Origin: JANRKG01 sp033763635
Lineage (GTDB): Bacteria; Cyanobacteriota; Cyanobacteriia; GCF-001939115
Length of the DNA stretch: 12,176 nucleotides
NCBI GenBank assembly: GCA_033763635.1
Contig: JANRKG010000142.1
Span: 1-12,176 of the forward strand
Direction: 5' to 3'
Shown: one piece after another, positions 7,172 through 12,176 of the stretch
How positions within the stretch are numbered: the stretch's first letter is position 1
How the letters are laid out: each line of letters begins with the position of its first letter
Translations under genes and position numbers: made by a program
Notes under the pieces: model-generated
Seen by the model: only the letters and a program-made list of their open reading frames with translations
What the model was told of the DNA's origin: nothing
Databases searched by the model: none

Positions 7172-7179
7172 GCCCTCTG
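7133..7179. repeat. STRR-type heptamer repeat with leader, copy 2
   Basis: The leader AACCTTTCATC (7133-7143) is followed after 15 bases by CCT and three TCTGCCC-type units to 7179. Leader and 21-base core are identical to copy 1 at 4629-4668; only the spacer differs (15 versus 8 bases). It lies directly downstream of the prmA stop. Confidence 0.75.
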
Positions 7180-7197
7180 TCTCTTGCCTTTCTTCTC

Positions 7198-8094
7198 CTA
7201 CGATCGCCGGATATTAAAACAACACCAATCCTGTCTGCGCCAGAGGGTTGCAACGACCCAGCCGTTTTGTTCCAGGGTATCAGCAACAGATTTGGCCTGT
7301 TCCAGCAACACACCGCTGATAATGCCCCAGGTCGTTAATTTGGTAAGGGGTGCGAGTTGGGGCACGAGGTCAATCACGACCTCCGCCAGGATGTTACAGG
7401 TAAAGCCATCGATCGGGTTTTCGTCTTTCAAGATTTCGAGGAGGCGATCGACACTTCCCAGTTCCACAATCAACCGCTCCGGGTCAATCTGGTTGAGTTT
7501 ACGGTTACTGAGGGTAGACCGAACTGCAAGGGGGTCTGTATCCACGGCATAAACGCGCTCTGCTCCCAACATGACGGCTCCCGTTGACAAAATCCCGGAA
7601 CCACACCCAATATCAGCGAGAATAGCGTGCTTCTCGCTGCCGTCCAGTCGCATCTCCAGGGCTTCGAGACAAAGTTGAGTCGTGGCGTGAGCACCTGTTC
7701 CAAAAGCAACCCCTGGATCAAGACGTAGCACCATCCGATCACTCTCTACGGGCAGGGGCAACCAGGCGGGATGAATGAGGAAACGATCGCCAATCTTCTG
7801 GGGTTGCCAGTGTTGTTTCCAACTGCTCGACCAGTCTTCTTCTTCGATCAGCTTCCATTGCATCAGCGGCAGGGGTGCCCCAATGGATAACACATCCTGC
7901 CGAATCAGAAGGGAGAGGGCTGCCAGGTCTAGAACGTGAAATTGATCCTGTGGCAGATAGGTCCGCATCAAACAGGCGGTTCCTTTCGTCTCGCTGACCG
8001 TTCCTTGAGAGCCGAACGCTTCCATCCGCCAGAAGAATAGCTCCTCCAACGCAGGATCGCAGATGATCAGGATTTCCCACCAATTACTAGACAA
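7198..8094 (-). CDS. prmA: Ribosomal protein L11 methyltransferase
   Basis: PrmA methylates lysines and the N-terminus of ribosomal protein L11 using S-adenosylmethionine. The 298-residue protein has the usual length. The N-terminal L11-recognition part (1-100, WWEILIICDPALEELFFWR) is followed by the PrmA signature DPGVAFGTGAHATTQL (126-141). The Rossmann methyltransferase core has motif I DIGCGSG (161-167), acidic D185 after strand two, and NILA (234-237) at the catalytic position. No ATG is possible: an in-frame TGA lies upstream and the only suitable start is TTG at 8092-8094, with GGAG eight bases before it (8103-8106). The N-terminus matches the usual PrmA beginning. It follows serA by 65 bp on the same strand, an order I recall from many cyanobacteria, so the two are probably co-transcribed. 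Confidence 0.95.
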   Translation of the reverse strand: MSSNWWEILIICDPALEELFFWRMEAFGSQGTVSETKGTACLMRTYLPQDQFHVLDLAALSLLIRQDVLSIGAPLPLMQWKLIEEEDWSSSWKQHWQPQKIGDRFLIHPAWLPLPVESDRMVLRLDPGVAFGTGAHATTQLCLEALEMRLDGSEKHAILADIGCGSGILSTGAVMLGAERVYAVDTDPLAVRSTLSNRKLNQIDPERLIVELGSVDRLLEILKDENPIDGFTCNILAEVVIDLVPQLAPLTKLTTWGIISGVLLEQAKSVADTLEQNGWVVATLWRRQDWCCFNIRRS

Positions 8095-8102
8095 ATCACT
8101 CG

Positions 8103-8106
8103 CTCC
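8103..8106 (-). promoter_or_regulatory. Ribosome binding site supporting a TTG start for prmA
   Basis: The minus strand has GGAG, then eight bases, then TTG. Because no ATG or GTG is in frame before conserved PrmA residues, this site decides the start. Confidence 0.6.
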
Positions 8107-8111
8107 ACTAA

Positions 8112-8141
8112 GGGGTCAGCAGGACAAATCCTGGCATCCCC
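8112..8141 (-). promoter_or_regulatory. Hairpin in the serA-prmA spacer
   Basis: GGGG...CAGGA (8112-8124) pairs with TCCTG...CCCC (8129-8141) around a 4-base loop, with an internal loop between the two stems. There is no T-run after it on the minus strand, so it is unlikely to be a full terminator. Its place six bases before the prmA Shine-Dalgarno site would suit a processing or attenuating structure. Confidence 0.35.
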
Positions 8142-8159
8142 ACTCCCGTAACCTAACGG

Positions 8160-9740
8160 CTAGAGGCTAACGGTGTAAGCATCGCGAATTCCAGGAACCT
8201 TGGTAATTTCTGCCAGAATGCCATCCGGCAGGGGATCGTCGATGCTCAGGACCATTACCGCGTCTCCACGCACTATCTTACGCCCCACCTGCATACTTGC
8301 GATATTGACATTGAAACTTCCCAATAGGGACCCAATCTTGCCAATAATCCCCGGCATGTCTCGGTGCAGGGTAAAGAGCATGTAGCGGTTGGGAGGAACG
8401 TTGATCGGAAAATCATCCACACTGGTAATCCGAATTTCGTGATCTCCCAACAGAGCACCCGTTACCGAATGTTCGCCCAATGTTCCTTTAGCAGTCAGAT
8501 GCAGGGAACCCGAATAATCTCGCATGCTGGCATCCCGTGTCTCAATGACCCGAATGCCCCGTTCTTTGGCCTCAATGCTGGCATTGACATAGTTCACTCG
8601 TTCTTGCAGGGCGTGGAACAGTAACCCCTTCAGAGCCGCTACCACCACAGGTTGACTTTCGTTGTTCGCCAATTCCCCTTGTAACCGAATTGTCAGGGAA
8701 TCGATTCGTCCTCCAGCCAATTGACCCACCAGATTACCGAGCGTTTCCGCCAGTTGCAGATAGGGCCGCAGTTTTTCCAGCAATTCAGGCCGTAGACCGG
8801 GGATGTTCACCGCCGATCGTGCAGGTAAGCCGAGCAACACATCCCGGATCTGTTCTGCCACGTCGATCGCCACATTCACCTGCGCCTCTTCCGTAGAAGC
8901 TCCCAGGTGGGGAGTCAAAATTACTTCCTGACCCAGGCTCTTGAGAGAAGACTCACCGAGGGGTTCACTTTCAAACACATCCAGGGCCGCCCCAGCGATC
9001 TTACCCTCAGCCAACGCCGCTGCCAGGGCTGCTTCATCAATAATGCCACCCCGCGCACAATTGATAATCCGGGCTGTGGGCTTCATCTTTGCCAGTGCTT
9101 CGGCATTGATCATGTGCAGCGTTTCGGGGGTTTTGGGCAGGTGGAGAGTGATGTAGTCCGACTCTCGCAGCAGAAAATCCATTTCTACCAGGCGGCACCC
9201 CAGTTGCTCGGCCCGTTCGTTGGAAATAAACGGGTCAAAAGCCAGCAATTTCATGCCCATTGCCCGTGCAACCGTTGCAACGTGGGCACCAATTTTACCG
9301 AGACCCACAACCCCCAGCGTTTTCTTATAAACTTCAACCCCGATAAAGCTCTTGCGGTCCCACTTGCCTCCCTTGAGGGATTGGTTGGCACTGGGGATAT
9401 GGCGCGAGAGGGCCATCATCATCGCCAGGGTATGCTCTGCGGCGGCGATCGTATTCCCTTCGGGCGAGTTAACAACAAGAATGCCTCTCCGGGTTGCTGA
9501 TGGAACATCTACATTGTCCACCCCAACCCCGGCTCGACCAATAATTTTGAGGTTGGTTCCCGCGTCGATGATTTCCTGAGTCACCCGCGTTCCAGAGCGA
9601 ATCATCAGCGCATCGTATTCAGGGATGACCCGAATCAATTCTTCTGGGGGCAATCCAACTTTGATGTCAACCTGGGCGACCTGAGACAGGATATCGATTC
9701 CAGCTTGGTCAATGGGGTCTGAAACAAGAACCTTTGGCAT
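8160..9740 (-). CDS. serA: D-3-phosphoglycerate dehydrogenase
   Basis: SerA oxidises 3-phosphoglycerate to 3-phosphohydroxypyruvate with NAD, the first step of serine synthesis, in the cytoplasm. The 526-residue length is that of the long (type 1) form. The substrate and nucleotide domains span 1-310: GRAGVGVDNVD (68-78), NAD-binding GLGKIG (146-151), acidic D169 at the end of the second strand, and catalytic R230 (INCARGGIIDE), E259 (FESEP) and H278 (LTPHLGAST). Residues 318-450 form the intervening domain typical of long SerA. Residues 452-526 form an ACT domain (MLFTLHRDMPGIIGKIGSLL), the usual site for serine feedback. The start ATG lacks a Shine-Dalgarno sequence. It leads a probable operon with prmA. 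Three related 12-mers 35-85 bp upstream may be operators. Nothing is missing or unusual in the enzyme. Confidence 0.97.
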   Translation of the reverse strand: MPKVLVSDPIDQAGIDILSQVAQVDIKVGLPPEELIRVIPEYDALMIRSGTRVTQEIIDAGTNLKIIGRAGVGVDNVDVPSATRRGILVVNSPEGNTIAAAEHTLAMMMALSRHIPSANQSLKGGKWDRKSFIGVEVYKKTLGVVGLGKIGAHVATVARAMGMKLLAFDPFISNERAEQLGCRLVEMDFLLRESDYITLHLPKTPETLHMINAEALAKMKPTARIINCARGGIIDEAALAAALAEGKIAGAALDVFESEPLGESSLKSLGQEVILTPHLGASTEEAQVNVAIDVAEQIRDVLLGLPARSAVNIPGLRPELLEKLRPYLQLAETLGNLVGQLAGGRIDSLTIRLQGELANNESQPVVVAALKGLLFHALQERVNYVNASIEAKERGIRVIETRDASMRDYSGSLHLTAKGTLGEHSVTGALLGDHEIRITSVDDFPINVPPNRYMLFTLHRDMPGIIGKIGSLLGSFNVNIASMQVGRKIVRGDAVMVLSIDDPLPDGILAEITKVPGIRDAYTVSL

Positions 9741-10062
9741 GGGGAATTGATTGAGATAGGAAAACGGAGCAGGATTGATAGACCAGCACTGACATACCAG
9801 AACGGATATAGAACTGATAGATCAGAAGCATTATCTTAAGCGTTCATGATTCAGGAGCGATACAACTGCTTCCCGAAGATCACACAATAGGCAATTTTAA
9901 GGGCAAAGTGTCACAGAGGGGCCAGGTAGCTGAATTTTTTTGGGATTGCTCATGCAACGCAAGGCCATCGTGATTTGTCATTTATCTCTATTCGCGCAAC
10001 ATCTATCAGAAAAGACAGGCTCATCCCATTTCAAACTTATCTTTTGCAGGATGAAAAGCAAA
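9741..10062. other. Non-coding upstream region of serA
   Basis: No gene was found in this stretch. It holds the 12-mer repeats at 9775-9825 and, further from the gene, an AT-rich segment with GATAAT on the minus strand (9830-9835) that could be a -10 box. I found no matching -35 box at normal spacing. A T-run at 9936-9942 on the plus strand has no hairpin in front. No tRNA or known riboswitch was recognised. Confidence 0.5.
9775..9825. promoter_or_regulatory. Three related 12-mers upstream of serA (possible operators)
   Basis: TTGATAGACCAG (9775-9786), CTGACATACCAG (9789-9800) and CTGATAGATCAG (9814-9825) share the form YTGAYAKAYCAG, reading K loosely as G or T. The third is an inverted repeat (CTGAT-AG-ATCAG). 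Start-to-start spacings are 14 and 25 bases. They lie 35-85 bp upstream of the serA ATG, where a transcription factor could act. No specific regulator is identified. Confidence 0.4.
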
Positions 10063-10090
10063 AACGATCGCCCCCGAAGGAGCGATCGTT
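10058..10090 (-). terminator. Strong UUCG-loop terminator after ndhD
   Basis: On the minus strand AACGATCGCTCC pairs over 12 bp (one G-T pair) with GGGGCGATCGTT around the very stable tetraloop TTCG, followed by TTT and, after GC, TTTT. It begins 40 bases past the ndhD stop. The stem is built around the CGATCG core of the HIP1 word. Confidence 0.88.
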
Positions 10091-10129
10091 AGCAAGGGAT
10101 ATGGCAGAAAAATCAGCGATGTCTAGAGC

Positions 10130-11803
10130 CTATTTGAGCACCCCTAATACAGAACCCACTTCAGCCTCAGCAAGCCTAGGGGCACGGAACCCCTGAGCAT
10201 AGATGCGGGGATTGACCTGGGCAGTCTGCACGTAAGCTTGCTTCAATTGAGAATTCACTGCAACCATCTTGGCATCGTAGACCTGAGTTGCAAGTTTGGG
10301 ATACAACCCAATCCCGATAATGGGCAGCAGGAAGCAAATTGCAATGAAGATTTCTCTCGGCCTTGCATCCGTGTAAACCGCGTTTGCCGGTAGAACACAA
10401 TTTGTTCCGAAACAAACCGCTTGCTCGTTCGAGACATCCTTCAGGGCATCAATGTCACAAGTCGGGGCAATGCCATAGAAGACCTGACGCAACATTGACA
10501 GCAAATAAACTGGGGTCAGAATCAGCCCAACCGCTGCCAGGATGATCGTCACGGTGCGGAAGGTGGAGCTATACACCTCGCTGGTCGTGACTCCGATGAA
10601 GACCGACAGTTCGCTGACGAACCCACTCATTCCCGGAAGCGCCAGGGAAGCCATTGAAGCGGCGGTGAACAGGGCGAAGACCTTGGGCATTACCTGACCA
10701 ATCCCACCCATTTCGTCTAAAGCGAGGGTATGGGTGCGATCGTAAGTCACCCCTGCCAGGAAGAAGAGAGCCGCTGCAATCAACCCGTGAGAAATCATCT
10801 GAAGCATGGCTCCACTCACTCCCAGGTCTGTGAAGGAAGCGATACCCAGCAACACGAAGCCCATGTGGGAGATAGAGGAGTAGGCCAGACGGCGCTTCAT
10901 GTTGGGTTGGGCGAAGGAGTTGAAGGCTCCATAGATGATATTGACAACTCCCAACACTGCCAGAATCGGCGCAAAGTAGATGTGAGCATCGGATAGGGTT
11001 TCCAGGTTCAAGCGAATCAGGCCGTAGCCCCCCATCTTCAACAAGACCCCCGCCAGAATCATGGAAACCGGAGCCGAAGCTTCACCGTGGGCATCCGGTA
11101 GCCAGGTGTGCAGGGGGAAGATGGCTAACTTCACCCCAAAAGAAATCAGCAACCCAGCGTAGAGTAGAAGTTCCATCAGCAGGGGATATTGCTTCGTTGC
11201 CAGTTCCCCGATATCGAAGGTTACGGTGTCGCCATAGAAACCCATCGCTAAACCTGCAACCAGGATGAAGACAGAAGCCGCAGCCGTGTAGAGCAAAAAC
11301 TTGGTGGCTGCATAACGACGCTTCTGACCACCCCAGATAGAAACGAGCAAATAAACCGGGACCAGTTCAACCTCCCACATAATGAAGAGGAGGAGAATGT
11401 CTTGAGCAACGAACACCCCTACCTGAGCCGAGTAAAGAACCAGCATCAGGAAGTAGAAGAGGCGAGGCTTCTGATCTACTTGCCAAGCAGCAAAGATTGC
11501 CAGGGTGGTCACTAAACCTGCCAACAACACCAGGGGCACCGACAGCCCATCAACCGAAAGGGACCATTGCAAACCGAGTAGAGGCAGCCAGGTGTACTTT
11601 TCCACAAGCTGGAAAGTCGCACTGCTCGCATCGTAATGCTTCCAGAAGGCGTAGCACATTAAGAATAAATCCGCGATACCCACCCCCAGGGCATACCACC
11701 GTACCAATTTGCCATCTTTATCGGGCAATACGGGGATAAGCAGAGAAGCAATGAGCGGCAGCAGGACAATCGCGGTAAGCCAGGGAAATTGATCTGCCAT
11801 CAT
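10130..11803 (-). CDS. ndhD: NAD(P)H-quinone oxidoreductase subunit 4 (NdhD, D1/D2 type)
   Basis: NdhD is an antiporter-like proton-pumping subunit of the membrane arm of cyanobacterial NDH-1, which takes electrons from ferredoxin to plastoquinone in thylakoids for cyclic flow and respiration. The 557-residue protein is hydrophobic throughout, with about 14 membrane helices. The conserved charged residues of the NuoM/NdhD channel are present: E144 (IMWEVELVPVY), K225 (SFGVKLAIFPLHTWLPDAHG), K256 (LLKMGGYG) and E398 (GFVSELSVFIG). The N-terminus FPWLTAIVLLP...PDKDGK and the loop with C449, C464 and C469 before DARPREIFIA fit the NdhD1/NdhD2 group of NDH-1L rather than the CO2-uptake forms NdhD3/D4. 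The paralogue number cannot be settled here. Two adjacent ATGs (11801 and 11798) begin the frame without a clear Shine-Dalgarno sequence. It appears monocistronic, with its own terminator at 10058-10090. Confidence 0.95.
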   Translation of the reverse strand: MMADQFPWLTAIVLLPLIASLLIPVLPDKDGKLVRWYALGVGIADLFLMCYAFWKHYDASSATFQLVEKYTWLPLLGLQWSLSVDGLSVPLVLLAGLVTTLAIFAAWQVDQKPRLFYFLMLVLYSAQVGVFVAQDILLLFIMWEVELVPVYLLVSIWGGQKRRYAATKFLLYTAAASVFILVAGLAMGFYGDTVTFDIGELATKQYPLLMELLLYAGLLISFGVKLAIFPLHTWLPDAHGEASAPVSMILAGVLLKMGGYGLIRLNLETLSDAHIYFAPILAVLGVVNIIYGAFNSFAQPNMKRRLAYSSISHMGFVLLGIASFTDLGVSGAMLQMISHGLIAAALFFLAGVTYDRTHTLALDEMGGIGQVMPKVFALFTAASMASLALPGMSGFVSELSVFIGVTTSEVYSSTFRTVTIILAAVGLILTPVYLLSMLRQVFYGIAPTCDIDALKDVSNEQAVCFGTNCVLPANAVYTDARPREIFIAICFLLPIIGIGLYPKLATQVYDAKMVAVNSQLKQAYVQTAQVNPRIYAQGFRAPRLAEAEVGSVLGVLK

Positions 11804-11854
11804 GATAAGAAAAAATACCTACCTGTTGATGAAGCCATTCTACTAAAGTTTGTA

Positions 11855-11874
11855 AAGACTTATGCATTAGTCTT
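11855..11874. promoter_or_regulatory. 20-bp near-palindrome upstream of ndhD
   Basis: Arms AAGACT and AGTCTT flank TATGCATT, giving symmetry at 18 of 20 positions around the central ATGCAT. It lies 52 bp upstream of the ndhD ATG and about 200 bp before the divergent plus-strand gene. It has the look of a dimeric regulator site; it does not match the LexA or NdhR patterns as I remember them. Confidence 0.45.
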
Positions 11875-11990
11875 CCCACAGAATGAATATAGATTTCAGT
11901 TTGTGAAGATCTTTTCTATCGAAATGATAGGGATGACGAAAGGATTGCCCTAAACTTCTTGCAAAGTAGTTTCAGCGACCATCCCACGAA

Positions 11991-12018
11991 TTGTGAAGAA
12001 ATATGGCAAAACTATTTA
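11991..12018 (+). promoter_or_regulatory. Weak candidate promoter for the plus-strand secreted gene
   Basis: TTGTGA (11991-11996) and TATTTA (12013-12018) are separated by 16 bases and lie about 54 bp upstream of the ATG at 12072. The -10 match is poor, so the call is tentative. Confidence 0.25.
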
Positions 12019-12071
12019 AATAACTTAATAATTGAAGGGTTAGCTCCATACACCCTACCAACACTCCTCCT

Positions 12072-12176
12072 ATGCGTACTGAATTGTTTGGTCTGTCATT
12101 GCAACGTCTGGCGGCAATCTTGACGATTGCCACAACAGGTAGTTTGATGAGCCTGCCCGCAGTTGCCAAGGACTGC
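12072..12176 (+). CDS. N-terminus of a secreted protein (partial)
   Basis: The frame opens at the ATG at 12072-12074 and runs 35 codons to the window edge. The sequence begins MRTELFGLSLQRLAAIL, then a hydrophobic core (TIATTGSLMSLP) and AVA before KDC, a good Sec signal peptide with signal peptidase I cleavage after AVA at residue 32. The cysteine at 35 is three residues past that site, and the preceding residues do not form a lipobox. No Shine-Dalgarno sequence is seen. It is divergent from ndhD, with 268 bp between starts. The mature protein lies outside the window, so its family is unknown. Confidence 0.72.
   Translation, partial: MRTELFGLSLQRLAAILTIATTGSLMSLPAVAKDC

Larger units (their letters stand above)
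6846..7197. other. Non-coding region between PEP-CTERM gene and prmA
   Basis: This 352-bp stretch holds the upstream region of the PEP-CTERM gene and the 3' region of prmA. I see a perfect TTCTAGAA palindrome at 6910-6917 and the inverted heptamer repeats at 7098-7179. No convincing -35/-10 pair was found on the minus strand. A tiny plus-strand frame (GTG at 7011, 18 codons, behind GGAGG) is too short to support. No RNA gene was recognised. Confidence 0.6.

Noticed and set aside
8907..9500. 197-codon open frame on the plus strand opposite serA
   Set aside because: It is wholly antisense to a clear serA gene with intact catalytic motifs; the translation shows no motif and the frame follows from the codon bias of serA.
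9975..10196. 73-codon plus-strand frame
   Set aside because: It crosses the ndhD terminator and enters ndhD antisense; the composition follows those elements.
12061..12071. ACTCCTC resembling the conserved loop of the cyanobacterial small RNA Yfr1
   Set aside because: Only part of the motif matches and no flanking stem-loops are present; it lies directly before a start codon.

Overview
The window comes from a cyanobacterium, probably a filamentous one. The evidence is an NdhD subunit of the photosynthetic NDH-1 complex, adjacent serA and prmA genes, a PEP-CTERM surface protein, a response-regulator adenylate cyclase, GCGATCGC (HIP1) octamers at 1401, 3046 and 4904 with many other CGATCG words, and heptamer TCTGCCC repeats of the STRR kind. 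No transposase, CRISPR array, rRNA or tRNA was seen. The genus cannot be fixed from the sequence alone.

Layout. Bases 1-1552 (minus strand) carry a cAMP signalling pair: a response regulator-PAS-class III cyclase fusion, and 28 bp downstream the first 31 codons of a protein resembling the N-terminus of CHASE2 sensors, cut by the window edge. Bases 1740-2580 hold two small minus-strand genes of unknown function, the second a membrane protein with a charged C-terminal helix. Bases 2662-5982 hold two large convergent genes, both P-loop GTPases with hydrophobic segments; the second ends in a DUF697/YcjF-like membrane region. A heptamer repeat sits between their stops. Bases 5983-6218 contain no gene but are rich in hairpins, including a likely terminator for the PEP-CTERM gene at 6219-6845. 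Bases 6846-7197 are non-coding and hold two heptamer repeats in inverted orientation. Bases 7198-9740 are serA followed by prmA on the minus strand. Bases 9741-10129 hold the serA upstream region, with three related 12-mers, and a strong UUCG-loop terminator for ndhD (10130-11803). A 20-bp near-palindrome lies upstream of ndhD. A plus-strand gene with a signal peptide starts at 12072 and runs off the end.

How the genes relate. The core metabolic and energy genes are serine synthesis (SerA), ribosomal protein L11 methylation (PrmA) and cyclic electron flow/respiration (NdhD). The signalling gene makes cAMP in response to phosphorylation. The GTPase pair and the small membrane protein beside it look like a membrane-associated group, but their shared role is inferred only from position and topology. 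No clearly new system is evident. The best leads are the GTPase cluster (one member lacks a normal G4 motif), the repeated 12-mers upstream of serA, and the heptamer repeat elements that share a common leader.
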